A stretch of 64,000 nucleotides of DNA from Bacteroides sp. (GTDB lineage Bacteria; Bacteroidota; Bacteroidia; Bacteroidales; Bacteroidaceae), in NCBI GenBank assembly GCA_015060735.1, contig SUXX01000007.1, forward strand, positions 1 through 64,000, given 5' to 3'. This document shows, piece after piece, positions 30,759 through 40,614 of this stretch. Every line of letters begins with the position of its first letter. Positions within the stretch are counted from its first letter, which is position 1. Under the pieces are notes generated by a model that saw nothing but the letters and a program-made list of their open reading frames with translations, did no database searches and was not told where the DNA came from. Both the position numbers and the translations under genes were made by a program.

Positions 30759-31184
30759 TTAATAAGGAATCATTGCCAACATCTCGGCCAACTTTTCCAC
30801 TCCTTCTTGTAAAGGTTTGGAAACGAGCCCTTTCATAAACATGTTAACTTCAGCACGGATGGTAACTTTCATCTTAGCCTGTTCCGAAGTAACCGGAAGA
30901 ATCTGTATCCAAAGATTCAATGGAATAGGCGACTTGTCGCCCTCAAACTTAATGCATTTACACGGGTCACGTTCGATAATTCGCAAGGTTACATTTATTC
31001 CCTGAACTGTCAAAGTCAACGAATCACGATCGAAAGTGATATCTTGAATTTTATCACCAACTTGCTCGCGTACTTGCTCCAAACGTTCTTTGATTCCGGA
31101 CAGATTGTTCAAATCTTCCAGCTTTCCATAAACACGTTCCTGGCTATAAGGAACAAACTTTATACTACTTTCAAATTGTGCCAT
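30759..31184 (-). CDS. SRPBCC (START-like) family protein
   Basis: A 141-residue soluble protein with the helix-grip fold pattern: FESSIKFVPYSQERVYGKLEDLNNLSGIKERL at the start, beta strands with LRIIERDPCKCIKFEGD, and a long C-terminal helix KPLQEGVEKLAEMLAMIPY. The family binds hydrophobic ligands in a deep cleft; the ligand here is unknown. It lies between pyrE and argH, 9 bp before argH, so cotranscription is likely, without an evident metabolic link. Confidence 0.75.
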   Translation of the reverse strand: MAQFESSIKFVPYSQERVYGKLEDLNNLSGIKERLEQVREQVGDKIQDITFDRDSLTLTVQGINVTLRIIERDPCKCIKFEGDKSPIPLNLWIQILPVTSEQAKMKVTIRAEVNMFMKGLVSKPLQEGVEKLAEMLAMIPY

Positions 31185-31281
31185 TATTTCTTTTTATATA
31201 GATAAAAAGAGAACTGACCAGGCATTTTACATACCCGGGCGTTCTCTTCATAATATTTAAATCCCTTTCAAAAAGGACAGA

Positions 31282-31920
31282 TTACTTACCTGCATTCCAA
31301 TGAGCTGGATCTTCTCTCCAAGCATTCAATACAGGAACATCTTCATCACTGATATAGCCTGTTTTTAACGCTACTTCCAACACAGCCTCATAATTAGTCA
31401 AAGTAACCAAGCTAACCTTAGCATTCTTGAACGCTTCAATAGCTACCGGGAAACCGTAAGTGTATGAAGCAACCATACCAATGACTTCACAACCGTCACG
31501 ACGGATAGCCTCAACAGCCTTCAAACTACTTCCACCTGTAGAAATAAGGTCCTCAATAACAACGACCTTCATACCCGGACGAAGTTCACCTTCAATCAAG
31601 TTTTCCAAGCCATGATCCTTTGGGCTAGAACGAACATACACAAACGGCAAGTTCAACTCTTCAGCTACCAAAGCACCTTGTGCAATAGCTCCTGTAGCCA
31701 CACCTGCAATAGCATCTACTTGACCAAACTTTTCAAGAATCAGTCGGCTAATTTCAATCTTCACAAAATTTCGGAGAGAAGGATACGAAAGTGTCTTGCG
31801 GTTATCACAATAAAATGGCGATTTCCAACCAGAGGCCCAAGTGAACGGGTTAGTCGGTTGCAACTTGATGGCCTTTACTTTCAATAATTTCTCTGCGAAT
31901 AATTTTTCTAAAGCTTTCAT
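31282..31920 (-). CDS. pyrE: Orotate phosphoribosyltransferase
   Basis: Joins orotate to PRPP to make OMP in pyrimidine synthesis. The PRPP loop VVVIEDLISTGGSS, the flexible-loop region SSPKDHGLENLIEGEL, and NPFTWASGWKSPFYCDNRKTLSYP near the N-terminus identify it. Length 212 aa is standard. A TAAATTTG -7 element (31946-31953) lies 26 bp upstream of the ATG, in the gap after comF, so it has its own promoter. Confidence 0.96.
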   Translation of the reverse strand: MKALEKLFAEKLLKVKAIKLQPTNPFTWASGWKSPFYCDNRKTLSYPSLRNFVKIEISRLILEKFGQVDAIAGVATGAIAQGALVAEELNLPFVYVRSSPKDHGLENLIEGELRPGMKVVVIEDLISTGGSSLKAVEAIRRDGCEVIGMVASYTYGFPVAIEAFKNAKVSLVTLTNYEAVLEVALKTGYISDEDVPVLNAWREDPAHWNAGK

Positions 31921-31945
31921 AATTTATATGTCTGATAAATTTCTG

Positions 31946-31953
31946 CAAATTTA
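31946..31953 (-). promoter_or_regulatory. -7 element of pyrE
   Basis: TAAATTTG on the minus strand matches TAnnTTTG, in the 91-bp gap between comF and pyrE. Confidence 0.45.
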
Positions 31954-32011
31954 TAGAAAGGATTTGATATAACGAAGAAAGACGGAGCATTTTCTTCCAG
32001 AATTTGAAACT

Positions 32012-32704
32012 TTAATCATCACTTGCCAATGCTAATGCCAACACACTGATACGCAACTTCGGGACTTGCCTCAAAGCATCCGCACAAGCCACAATCGTTG
32101 CTCCCGTAGTAAATACATCGTCCAACAACAAGATATGCTTCCCTTCTAAAGATGTTGTCGGAACATATTCAAAGACATCCCTCACATTCACCCAGCGTTC
32201 ATAATAACTCTTGCGAGTTTGGGATTCCGTATAACAAGTTCTAACTATCACATCACGCAAGACCGGACACCCTACAACAGCAGCAACTCCATCAGCCAAC
32301 AATGCACTCTGGTTATATCCACGCTTTCTTTCTCGTTTCCCATGCAAGGGAACAGGGATAATATAATCTATCCCACTAAAAAAGCCAGATGGTTTCAATT
32401 CTGCCGCCATGCAACGTCCCAAGAAATGCCCGATTTTCGGATTATGATAATATTTCAGTTCATACAAAAGCTTACGCACTTTACCCCCTTTGATATAAAA
32501 AAGAAAAGCGGATGCCCTTTCAATCGGCAATTTTCCCCATAAGTTTTTCTCCATCTCATTGTCTGTCCGTTCATGCAAACGGGTACGCGGTAAAGAAGCA
32601 AGGCATTTAAAGCACAAGAATTCTTCGGATTTAGAAAGCCGTTCACCACAAACAACACAACACCTTGGGAAAAGGAGTTCCCATAAATCAATCCATATAC
32701 TCAT
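32012..32704 (-). CDS. ComF-family phosphoribosyltransferase-like protein
   Basis: A 230-residue protein with an N-terminal zinc knuckle (CCVVCGERL, then CFKC) and a C-terminal PRT domain with the PRPP motif HILLLDDVFTTGATI. DYIIPVPLHGKRERKRGYNQSALLA is the conserved ComF core. ComF is needed for DNA uptake in competent bacteria, where it works with PriA; in Bacteroidetes its role is untested. Its start overlaps the recX end by 17 bp, giving a prmC-recX-comF operon. Confidence 0.9.
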   Translation of the reverse strand: MSIWIDLWELLFPRCCVVCGERLSKSEEFLCFKCLASLPRTRLHERTDNEMEKNLWGKLPIERASAFLFYIKGGKVRKLLYELKYYHNPKIGHFLGRCMAAELKPSGFFSGIDYIIPVPLHGKRERKRGYNQSALLADGVAAVVGCPVLRDVIVRTCYTESQTRKSYYERWVNVRDVFEYVPTTSLEGKHILLLDDVFTTGATIVACADALRQVPKLRISVLALALASDD

Positions 32705-33173
32705 CGTTACAGCCTATCTGTTTCAAACTCAAAAGAATATCGTTCATTTCATAGCCATGACTAGCCGCAAAACGAATCAGCTTTCCATTCAACTCATAAT
32801 CACTGGAACATTTCAAGGTACGTCTTTTCTTTACCAACAATTGAATCAATATTGTTCTATATTCCTCTTCATCAATAGCCGACAATCCTTCTCGAATATC
32901 AACATCCGAAATATGCTTCATCCTCAATGCCTGGGTAATTTTGATACGTCCCCATTGGTTGAAACGATATTTATCTCGAACAAAAGAAATTGCATAACGA
33001 GTCTCATCTATAAATCCTTCCTGTATCAAATGCTCCAGAATCCCCTCCCAAGCATCTGGCGAAACTTCCCATAAAGCCAATTTATACTCAACCTCTGACT
33101 TACACCGTTCCGCCGCAGAGCAATAAGCCTCTGATTTTATGCGAGCCTCCTCGACCGAACATTCTTTCTTCAT
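32688..33173 (-). CDS. recX: Regulatory protein RecX
   Basis: Binds RecA filaments and limits recombination and SOS activity. The 161-residue protein is a string of three-helix repeats (YKLALWEVSPDAWEGILEHLIQEGFIDETRYAISFVRDKYRFNQWGRIKITQALRMKHI), the typical RecX pattern. recA is not adjacent, which is common in Bacteroidetes. It lies between prmC (1-bp gap) and comF (overlap). Confidence 0.9.
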   Translation of the reverse strand: MKKECSVEEARIKSEAYCSAAERCKSEVEYKLALWEVSPDAWEGILEHLIQEGFIDETRYAISFVRDKYRFNQWGRIKITQALRMKHISDVDIREGLSAIDEEEYRTILIQLLVKKRRTLKCSSDYELNGKLIRFAASHGYEMNDILLSLKQIGCNDEYMD

Positions 33174-33174
33174 C

Positions 33175-34014
33175 TTATTTCATTGCTTTTATCATACGGT
33201 CATTGCCGAACATATCTTTACGTAGAACGATTCGAGTATAGCCCATCTCTTCCAACATTGTCACCATTTCTTTGCCATATGCACGATTAATTTCAAAATA
33301 GAGCGAGCCTCCCGGATTTAACATCACACGACCCAACGAAGCTATCTTTCGATAAAACAATAAAGGATCATCATCTTGAACAAACAATGCTGTTTTAGGT
33401 TCCCAATCCAACACATTCCCTTCCATTCCCGTTTTTTCGCTCTCGGTTATATAAGGAGGGTTACTAACTAATATATCCAAACAAGCTGATTCAGGCACGA
33501 ACGTCAAGACATCCTGCTTCACAAAACAAATCTCAACTTCGTTCAAAGAAGCATTCCTTTTCGCCATTTGCAAGGCACCAGCCGAGAAATCCCATGCCTC
33601 GACCTGTGATTTAGGCATTTTTTTCGCTAATGATATTGCAATACATCCACTTCCGGTACCAACATCCAAAACACGACACCCCTTTCGCCCCTCATTGTCC
33701 ACCAAAATCCATTCAACCAATTCTTGAGTCTCCGGCCTTGGAATCAGTACATTTTTATCCACCATAAAAGACAAATTACAAAACGTCTCTTTACCTATTA
33801 TATATTGTATTGGCTCATTTTGCTGCAAACGACTAATAATATCCATTAAAAGGATTCGGTCTTTTTCAGAAATTACCCTATCTTTGCCACCATACAGTTC
33901 GAGTGTTGAGAAACCAAGCATCTCCACCAACAAAAGTTTTGCTAGTGCCCTTGCTTCGGAATCCAGATAATATCCTTGCAATGCTTTTCTTATTTCGTGA
34001 ACGACAGGATGCAT
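33175..34014 (-). CDS. prmC: Release factor N5-glutamine methyltransferase
   Basis: Methylates the GGQ glutamine of RF1/RF2. It shows the SAM motif VLDVGTGSGCIAISLA and the catalytic NPPYI, with an N-terminal helical domain and IPRPETQELVEW. The track ORF has 29 extra residues, mostly hydrophobic, reaching into the ribD start; the ATG at 34014 (MHPVVHEIRKAL, 279 aa) fits the family length and leaves 48 bp for the divergent ribD promoter region. First gene of the leftward recX-comF group. Confidence 0.93.
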   Translation of the reverse strand: MHPVVHEIRKALQGYYLDSEARALAKLLLVEMLGFSTLELYGGKDRVISEKDRILLMDIISRLQQNEPIQYIIGKETFCNLSFMVDKNVLIPRPETQELVEWILVDNEGRKGCRVLDVGTGSGCIAISLAKKMPKSQVEAWDFSAGALQMAKRNASLNEVEICFVKQDVLTFVPESACLDILVSNPPYITESEKTGMEGNVLDWEPKTALFVQDDDPLLFYRKIASLGRVMLNPGGSLYFEINRAYGKEMVTMLEEMGYTRIVLRKDMFGNDRMIKAMK

Positions 34015-34062
34015 AAATGTATAATCTCGACACAAAAGTAGGAATAAAAAACAGAACCTTAT

Positions 34063-35118
34063 ATGACAAAAGACGAAAAATATATCGCCCGTTGCATACA
34101 ATTAGCATCGAACGGAATTTGTAACACAGCCCCCAACCCCATGGTAGGTGCAGTTATCGTCCACCGTGACACTATCATTGGAGAAGGATACCATATACGT
34201 TGCGGAGAAGCTCACGCTGAAGTCAACGCCATTCGTTCCGTAAAGGATGAGCGTTTATTGAGGGAAGCTACCATTTATGTCAGCCTAGAACCATGCTCCC
34301 ATTACGGCAAAACGCCACCATGTTCGGATCTCATTATAGAAAAAGGCATCCCTAATGTCGTTATTGGATGCATGGACCCCTTTTCGCTCGTTGCCGGTCG
34401 AGGCATCCAGAAGCTACGTAATGCAGGCATAAACGTCACTGTTGGGGTATTGGAAAAAGAATGTCAGCAATTAATCCAACGATTTGTAGTATTCAATACT
34501 CTGCACCGGCCTTTCATCACGTTGAAATGGGCAGAGTCGGCCGATGGTTTCATCGATTTTAAACGGAGCGATGGAAAACCTTATATCTTTTCTTCTCCCC
34601 TGACAAGCATGATTGTTCACAAAAGGAGAGCAGAGCACGATGCTATTTTAGTGGGCAGAAAAACGGCCTTATTGGACAATCCATCATTAACAATCCGTAA
34701 TTGGGCAGGAAAGAACCCTATCCGTATCGTACTAGACAAAAACCTGACCCTTCCCGAACATCTTTCACTATTTGACGGGAAAGTACCAACAATTGTCTTT
34801 ACCCAACAACAGCCCCCTGCCCCGAGAAGAAACATCTCTTATTTCACTTTGGACTTTACCCAAAACATCCTTCCTCAGATGATGGAAGTCCTTTATCACC
34901 AAAAGATACAATCTCTACTTGTTGAGGGGGGAGGCCGGCTCATCCAATCGTTCATCGACAATGAATTATGGGATGAAGCACATATTGAAAAGTCTAATGC
35001 ATATTTATACGAAGGAGTAAAAGCTCCTATTTTCCCACAAAGGCAGCACTTTTTAACAGAACAAAAAATGGGGAAAGAGTTTAAATACGCAGTAAAAAGC
35101 CCTATTAAACCAACTTGA
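34063..35118 (+). CDS. ribD: Bifunctional riboflavin biosynthesis protein RibD
   Basis: Deaminates and then reduces the pyrimidine intermediate in riboflavin synthesis. The N-terminal deaminase (1-145) has the zinc site HAEVNAI and EPCSHYGKTPPCSDLII, and the C-terminal reductase (about 146-351) has FITLKWAESADGFID, HDAILVGRKTALLDNPSLT and LLVEGGGRLIQSF. Length 351 aa is normal. Divergent from prmC; other rib genes are elsewhere. Confidence 0.96.
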   Translation: MTKDEKYIARCIQLASNGICNTAPNPMVGAVIVHRDTIIGEGYHIRCGEAHAEVNAIRSVKDERLLREATIYVSLEPCSHYGKTPPCSDLIIEKGIPNVVIGCMDPFSLVAGRGIQKLRNAGINVTVGVLEKECQQLIQRFVVFNTLHRPFITLKWAESADGFIDFKRSDGKPYIFSSPLTSMIVHKRRAEHDAILVGRKTALLDNPSLTIRNWAGKNPIRIVLDKNLTLPEHLSLFDGKVPTIVFTQQQPPAPRRNISYFTLDFTQNILPQMMEVLYHQKIQSLLVEGGGRLIQSFIDNELWDEAHIEKSNAYLYEGVKAPIFPQRQHFLTEQKMGKEFKYAVKSPIKPT

Positions 35119-35206
35119 TTGCCTGAATAAGAGCGAAAAAGACTTATTTTATCTATAAATTAATATAAAACTTGTTTCAAAACTTCTGCAAAGAAAAAAA
35201 ACTTCC

Positions 35207-35214
35207 TACTTTTG
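35207..35214 (+). promoter_or_regulatory. -7 element of the DUF6242 gene
   Basis: TACTTTTG, about 29 bp before the ATG, matches TAnnTTTG. It may drive the whole DUF6242-uppS-bamA-skp run. Confidence 0.5.
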
Positions 35215-35242
35215 CAACTTGTAACAAAACAACCATTTGCAA

Positions 35243-36619
35243 ATGAAATTGAGAGTCCTGAATATTATATCATGCTTATTCGTTGCGGCATGCATTATCA
35301 CTTCATGTCTGGAAAAAGAAGAATATGAATATATCCCTAGTTCTAATGCTAGTATCACCGCTTTTTCGATAAATGACATCATTACCCAATATACGAAAGT
35401 TATTGATGGGAAAGACAGTATCCTTAAAGACACTGTTTTGGGTACCGATTATCCTTTTTCTATCGACCAACAACTTGGAGTCATTTATAATGCAGACTCT
35501 TTGCCCATGGGGACAGACGTCAAGAAGGTTAAAGTAGACATTACTGCTGATACTTATGGCATTTACATTGTAGCAAGCACAGACTCTTTGTGGGAAAAAG
35601 AAGATTCCTTGAATTTCGAGAAACCAATTCAATTCAAGGTCCTTTCTGAAACCGGAGCATTCGGTCGCATCTATGTTGCCAAAATCAACGTTCACCAACA
35701 GATTCCGGACTCTATGGTTTGGACAAAAATGAATACAACTCTTCCTGCAGGCATACAGCAGCAAAAAGCCATTTTCGCTAATAACCAAATCTTTGTATTC
35801 ACGGAACAGACTTCTCAAGTGGCTGTTTCCATGATGGATATCAAGACGCAAGCATGGACAAACTTACAAAACATTGATATTCCGGTAAAAGCAGACTACA
35901 CCTCCGTTATGTTATGGAATAATCAATTCTATATCTTGGCTGAGAAACAACTTTATACTTCTGCCAATGGTCTGAACTGGACGAAAGTTGAAACCACTCA
36001 AACTTTTAACCAATTAACAGCAAACATATCTTTGAAAACTGATAAGAAATTAATTGGCGTCAACACAGAGAACCAATACATAGAAAGCGAGGATGGAATG
36101 ACTTGGACGTCTCACGAAACAATACCGGAAGATTTCCCTACTCAAAACCTTTCCTATGCATCATATCCATTGGCTACCAATGCTTCTTTAGGCAGACTTG
36201 TAGTTATGGGTGATAACAAAGACACTCAAAACAATCATAAGACTATTTGGACGCAACTTGCATCAGAGCAAGAGTGGACAACATTGAGCCTTGAATCTAA
36301 CCCATATCCATGCCCGAATCTAGAAAATTCCAGTATGATACATTACAACAACCAACTCTATGTCTTTGGAGGACCTGCCAAGAATGATGAAACGAGTAAA
36401 GCATTCGACTACTTTTATTCCTCCATCGATAACGGAATCACTTGGAACAAAGTAATGGAACTTGTAATGTTCCCCGAAGAATTCAATCAATTGTACAGTC
36501 AATCAAAAGGGAATTATTCATGGGCGATAGACCCAAATAATTTCTTATGGATTATGTGGGGACAAACAGGAGAAGTATGGAAAGGCAGAATCAACAAACT
36601 GGGTTTTGATAAAAAGTAA
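35243..36619 (+). CDS. DUF6242-type lipoprotein with Kelch-like repeats
   Basis: A Bacteroidales surface or periplasmic lipoprotein of unknown role. The lipobox is ACIITSC. The N-terminal 150 residues resemble a cadherin/BACON-like module (ITAFSINDIITQYTKVIDGKDSILKDTVLGTDYPFSIDQQLG), and residues about 155-455 hold repeated beta-propeller-type units with W at repeat ends (WTKMNT, AWTNLQN, LNWTKVETT, MTWTSHET, ITWNKVMEL). The MKLRV start is preferred over the track's Met two codons earlier. It lies 12 bp upstream of uppS, so it sits in the envelope-assembly cluster. Confidence 0.75.
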   Translation: MKLRVLNIISCLFVAACIITSCLEKEEYEYIPSSNASITAFSINDIITQYTKVIDGKDSILKDTVLGTDYPFSIDQQLGVIYNADSLPMGTDVKKVKVDITADTYGIYIVASTDSLWEKEDSLNFEKPIQFKVLSETGAFGRIYVAKINVHQQIPDSMVWTKMNTTLPAGIQQQKAIFANNQIFVFTEQTSQVAVSMMDIKTQAWTNLQNIDIPVKADYTSVMLWNNQFYILAEKQLYTSANGLNWTKVETTQTFNQLTANISLKTDKKLIGVNTENQYIESEDGMTWTSHETIPEDFPTQNLSYASYPLATNASLGRLVVMGDNKDTQNNHKTIWTQLASEQEWTTLSLESNPYPCPNLENSSMIHYNNQLYVFGGPAKNDETSKAFDYFYSSIDNGITWNKVMELVMFPEEFNQLYSQSKGNYSWAIDPNNFLWIMWGQTGEVWKGRINKLGFDKK

Positions 36620-36631
36620 CAATACCAGAAC

Positions 36632-37363
36632 ATGCTATACAAAGATCAAATAGACAAAAACCGCATACCATCCCATATCGCAATTATAATGGATGGAAAC
36701 GGAAGATGGGCCAAGCAAAAAGAACAACCTAGAAGCCTCGGTCATCAGGCCGGAGCAGAAACTGTGCATGTAATTGCTGAAGAAGCTGCTAAATTAGGAG
36801 TCAAATACCTGACGCTATACACCTTTTCAACCGAAAATTGGAATAGGCCAGCAGATGAAGTGAATGCTTTGATGGCACTTCTCATGGACTCCATTGAGGA
36901 GGAAGTCTTCATGAAGAACAATATCAGTTTCCGCATTATCGGTGATGTAGAAAAACTTCCAACCGATGTTTTGAACAGATTGAACCAATGCATCAAACGA
37001 ACTTCTTCTAATACGGGGATGTGTCTTATTTTAGCTTTGAGCTACTCCTCTAAATGGGAAATTACACATGCCACCAAAGAAATTTCTTCTAAAGTGAAAG
37101 AAGGAATCTTATCTGTTGATGACATCACAGACGAATTGATTGGAAAACATTTATGTACATCATTCATGCCCGATCCGGACTTGTTGATTCGTACCGGTGG
37201 AGAAGTTCGCCTAAGTAACTATCTGTTATGGCAATGTGCCTATTCAGAACTATATTTTTGCGATACATTTTGGCCGGATTTCAAAGAAGAAGAATTATGC
37301 AAAGCCATATATGATTTCCAAAAGAGAGAACGTCGTTTCGGAAAAACCAGTGAACAATTATAA
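36632..37363 (+). CDS. uppS: Isoprenyl (undecaprenyl) diphosphate synthase
   Basis: Makes the C55 lipid carrier for peptidoglycan and glycans by adding cis-isoprene units. It shows the family signature [40 protein letters not shown] and [27 protein letters not shown]. Length 243 aa is normal. It is followed by bamA after 10 bp, so lipid-carrier synthesis and outer-membrane assembly share a transcript, as in many bacteria. Confidence 0.97.
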   Translation: MLYKDQIDKNRIPSHIAIIMDGNGRWAKQKEQPRSLGHQAGAETVHVIAEEAAKLGVKYLTLYTFSTENWNRPADEVNALMALLMDSIEEEVFMKNNISFRIIGDVEKLPTDVLNRLNQCIKRTSSNTGMCLILALSYSSKWEITHATKEISSKVKEGILSVDDITDELIGKHLCTSFMPDPDLLIRTGGEVRLSNYLLWQCAYSELYFCDTFWPDFKEEELCKAIYDFQKRERRFGKTSEQL

Positions 37364-37373
37364 AGTCAAGGAT

Positions 37374-40016
37374 ATGCAAAGTCGTATTTTATCTATATTA
37401 TTCATATTGGTATGCTTGTTTGGCATAAGTACTAACATCCATGCCCAAGAAATTAATCCGGAAGAGAACAATAATCCCGTCATACTCTATTCGGCCACTC
37501 CAAAGAAATATGAAATTGGAGGAATTAAAGTAGAAGGAGTGACCAATTATGAGGATTATGTTTTGATTGGCTTATCCGGGCTTTCTGTTGGACAAAAAAT
37601 TACTGTCCCCGGCGACGAAATTACCACTGCTATCAAACGCTACTGGCGTCACGGCTTGTTCTCTGATGTCAGAATAGAAGCCGAAAAAATAGTTGGAGAC
37701 AAAATCTATCTGAAAATCATTCTGACCCAACGTCCCCGAATCGCAGAAATCACTTATCATGGTGTGAAGAAAAGCGAGAGAGAGGACTTGGAAGCCAAAT
37801 TGGGAATGGCAAAAGGCAGTCAAATTACTCCAAATTTGGTAGACCGTGCCAAATTGCTTATCAAAAGACATTTTGACGATAAAGGTTTCAAAAATGCTGA
37901 AGTCAATATCATAGAACGCAATATTGAAGGGAACAAAGAGCAAGTCAATGTCGATATTATGATTGACAAGAAAGAAAAGGTAAAAGTACACCAAATTACC
38001 ATTGATGGCAATACCGTATTGACTGACAAGAAGTTAAAGCGAATTATGAAAAAGACCAATGAAAAAAATAAATTGGTCAACATGTTCCGAACTAAGAAAT
38101 TCATTGAGGAGAAATACGAAGAAGACAAGCAGTTAATCATTGACAAGTACAATGAATTAGGTTATCGCGATGCTCAAATCGTTGTGGATAGTATTACTCC
38201 ATATGACGACCGTACGGTAGACATCTATATGCGTATTGAAGAAGGAAACCAATACTATCTGCGTAATGTAACTTGGGTTGGTAATACCATTTATCCTTCT
38301 GATTATTTGGCAGCCAAATTGAGAATGAAGTCCGGTGATGTCTACAACCAAAAATTATTGGGTGAACGAACAACCGGTGATGAAGATGCTATCGGTAATG
38401 ATTATTATAATCAGGGTTACGTATTCTTTAGTCTGGATCCCGTAGAAGTTAACATTGTGGGTGACTCTATCGATTTGGAAATGCGTATCATGGAAGGTCC
38501 TCAGGCCACCATCAATAAAGTACGCATCAATGGTAACGACCGTTTATACGAGAACATTGTACGCCGCGAATTGCGTACCAAACCGGGAGACCTTTTCAAC
38601 AAAGACGCTTTGGAACGTTCTTATCGTGAAATTGCTCAGATGGGACACTTTAACCCAGAAAACATCCAACCAGATGTACAACCGGATGCGACCAACGGTA
38701 CGGTTGACATCAATTGGAATCTAGAATCTAAGCCAAACGACCAAATTGAGTTCTCGGCCGGTTGGGGACAAACAGGGGTTATCGGTAAGTTGAGTCTGAA
38801 GTTTACCAACTTCTCCATGGCCAATCTTTTCCGCAAAAATGACAATTATCGAGGCATTATACCACAAGGTGACGGACAGACATTGACCGTCAGTGGCCAG
38901 ACCAACGGTAGTTATTATCAATCATATAGTATTTCGTTCCTGGATCCATGGTTTGGCGGCAAACGTCCGAATTCACTTTCCGTATCAGCCTTCTTCTCTG
39001 TACAGACAGATATCAGCAGTAATTACTACAATTCTGCTTATATGAATAACTTCTACAATTATTATAGTGGTTATGGTAGCTACTATAACAACTATTATAA
39101 TAATTATGAATCTTATTATGACCCGGACAAATCCATCAAAATGTATGGCCTGTCAGTAGGTTGGGGTAAGCGTTTGCGTTGGCCGGACGACTATTTTACT
39201 TTGTCAGCTGAATTGTCGTTCCAACGTTTTATATTGAAAGATTGGAGTTATCTTTATATTCGTTTGAACAATGGCGAATACATGACTACCGGTAGTTCGA
39301 ACAACTTAAGTCTCGGATTTACACTGGCACGTAATTCTACCGATAATCCGATTTTCCCACGTCGTGGCTCTGAATTTATGGCTTCTGTACATTTGACACC
39401 GCCTTATTCATTGTTCAGCGACAAGGACTATTCTACTTATGGCAAGGATGATTATGATCAGGCAGCCAGTGTATACAAATGGATTGAATACCACAAGTGG
39501 AAATTCAAAGCTAAAACCTATACCGCTCTCTCCGGTGCACAGAAATGCCCAGTTATCATGACACGTACTGAATTCGGTTTGCTCGGTCATTATAACAAAT
39601 ACAAAAAATCACCGTTCGAGACATTCTATGTCGGTGGTGACGGTATGACTGGTTACAGCGTAAGCTATGCATCAGAAACCGTAGCATTGCGTGGATATGA
39701 GAACGGTTCATTGACACCGTATGGCAGCGAAGGTTATGCCTATGTTCGTTTGGGAGCCGAACTCCGTTATCCATTGATGCTTGAAAACTCTACCAGTATA
39801 TATGCTTTGGGATTTGTTGAAGGCGGTAATGCTTGGACAGATGTCAGCAAGTTTAACCCATTCAGTTTGAAGCGTTCGGCTGGTATAGGTGTACGTATCT
39901 TCCTCCCAATGGTAGGTATGATGGGGCTTGACTGGGCATACGGTTTTGACAAGGTAAATGGTTCGTCCGATTACAGCGGAAGCCAATTCCACTTTATTTT
40001 AGGACAAGAATTCTAA
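37374..40016 (+). CDS. bamA: Outer membrane protein assembly factor BamA
   Basis: Inserts beta-barrel proteins into the outer membrane. Started at MQSRILSILFILVCLFG (signal peptide to about residue 24, AQ), it is 880 aa; the track ORF begins inside uppS. POTRA repeats span about 45-470 (IGGIKVEGVTNYEDYVLIGLSGL, VHQITIDGNTVLTDKKLKRI, VTWVGNTIYPSDYLAAKLRMKSGDVYN, VRINGNDRLYENIVRRELRTKPGD) and a 16-strand barrel follows to the terminal Phe. A Tyr/Asn-rich insert at about 547-585 (NNYYNNYESYYDPD) is unusual. Two skp-like genes follow, as in the E. coli bamA-skp order. Confidence 0.95.
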   Translation: MQSRILSILFILVCLFGISTNIHAQEINPEENNNPVILYSATPKKYEIGGIKVEGVTNYEDYVLIGLSGLSVGQKITVPGDEITTAIKRYWRHGLFSDVRIEAEKIVGDKIYLKIILTQRPRIAEITYHGVKKSEREDLEAKLGMAKGSQITPNLVDRAKLLIKRHFDDKGFKNAEVNIIERNIEGNKEQVNVDIMIDKKEKVKVHQITIDGNTVLTDKKLKRIMKKTNEKNKLVNMFRTKKFIEEKYEEDKQLIIDKYNELGYRDAQIVVDSITPYDDRTVDIYMRIEEGNQYYLRNVTWVGNTIYPSDYLAAKLRMKSGDVYNQKLLGERTTGDEDAIGNDYYNQGYVFFSLDPVEVNIVGDSIDLEMRIMEGPQATINKVRINGNDRLYENIVRRELRTKPGDLFNKDALERSYREIAQMGHFNPENIQPDVQPDATNGTVDINWNLESKPNDQIEFSAGWGQTGVIGKLSLKFTNFSMANLFRKNDNYRGIIPQGDGQTLTVSGQTNGSYYQSYSISFLDPWFGGKRPNSLSVSAFFSVQTDISSNYYNSAYMNNFYNYYSGYGSYYNNYYNNYESYYDPDKSIKMYGLSVGWGKRLRWPDDYFTLSAELSFQRFILKDWSYLYIRLNNGEYMTTGSSNNLSLGFTLARNSTDNPIFPRRGSEFMASVHLTPPYSLFSDKDYSTYGKDDYDQAASVYKWIEYHKWKFKAKTYTALSGAQKCPVIMTRTEFGLLGHYNKYKKSPFETFYVGGDGMTGYSVSYASETVALRGYENGSLTPYGSEGYAYVRLGAELRYPLMLENSTSIYALGFVEGGNAWTDVSKFNPFSLKRSAGIGVRIFLPMVGMMGLDWAYGFDKVNGSSDYSGSQFHFILGQEF

Positions 40017-40039
40017 ACTAGATAACAAGGAGGTAGATT

Positions 40040-40555
40040 ATGAAAAGATTTCTATTAGTAGTAGGATGTTGCATGGCCTGCGTTTTGATGGCCAATGCCC
40101 AGAAGTTTGCTTTAATAGATATGGAATACATCATGGAAAATATTCCTGCTTATCAGAAAGCAAACGAAGAATTAAATACGTTGTCACAACAATATCAAAA
40201 GATGGTAGAAGCCAAAGCCAAGGAAGCAGAAACCCTCTATCAAGCATACCAGAAAGCATCAACCAGTTTGAGCAATGCACAACGCACTCAGAAGGAAGAA
40301 GCAATTGTGGCCAAAGAGAAAGAGGCGGCCGAACTACGAAAAAAATATTTCGGTCCTGAAGGTGAAATGGCTAAAAAGCAGGAAGAACTAATTGCCCCGA
40401 TTCAAGACCAAATATACGAAGCGGTTAAGCAAATTTCGCTCCAAAAAGGCTATGAAGCTGTCATCGACCGAGCTTCAGCTACCAGCATCATTTTTGCGTC
40501 ACCACGTATTGATATTAGTAATGAAGTGCTCTCAAAACTAGGATATTCAAATTAA
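40040..40555 (+). CDS. OmpH/Skp-family periplasmic chaperone, copy 1
   Basis: Holds unfolded outer-membrane proteins on their way to BamA. The first 20 residues are a signal peptide ending ANAQ; FALIDMEYIMENIPAYQKA opens the body, residues 45-115 are a long coiled coil (EELNTLSQQYQKMVEAKAKEAETLYQAYQ), and the end forms the small beta core (YEAVIDRASATSIIFASPRIDIS). 171 aa. It follows bamA by 23 bp and has a close paralogue 59 bp further on. Confidence 0.92.
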   Translation: MKRFLLVVGCCMACVLMANAQKFALIDMEYIMENIPAYQKANEELNTLSQQYQKMVEAKAKEAETLYQAYQKASTSLSNAQRTQKEEAIVAKEKEAAELRKKYFGPEGEMAKKQEELIAPIQDQIYEAVKQISLQKGYEAVIDRASATSIIFASPRIDISNEVLSKLGYSN

Positions 40556-40560
40556 TTTTA

Positions 40561-40568
40561 TACATTTG
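40561..40568 (+). promoter_or_regulatory. -7 element before the second skp-like gene
   Basis: TACATTTG in the 59-bp gap between the two skp-like genes matches TAnnTTTG and could give extra expression of copy 2. Confidence 0.4.
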
Positions 40569-40614
40569 CAACCGAATCAGAAATCGTAATAAAATAACTA
40601 ATAAAATAAAGACT

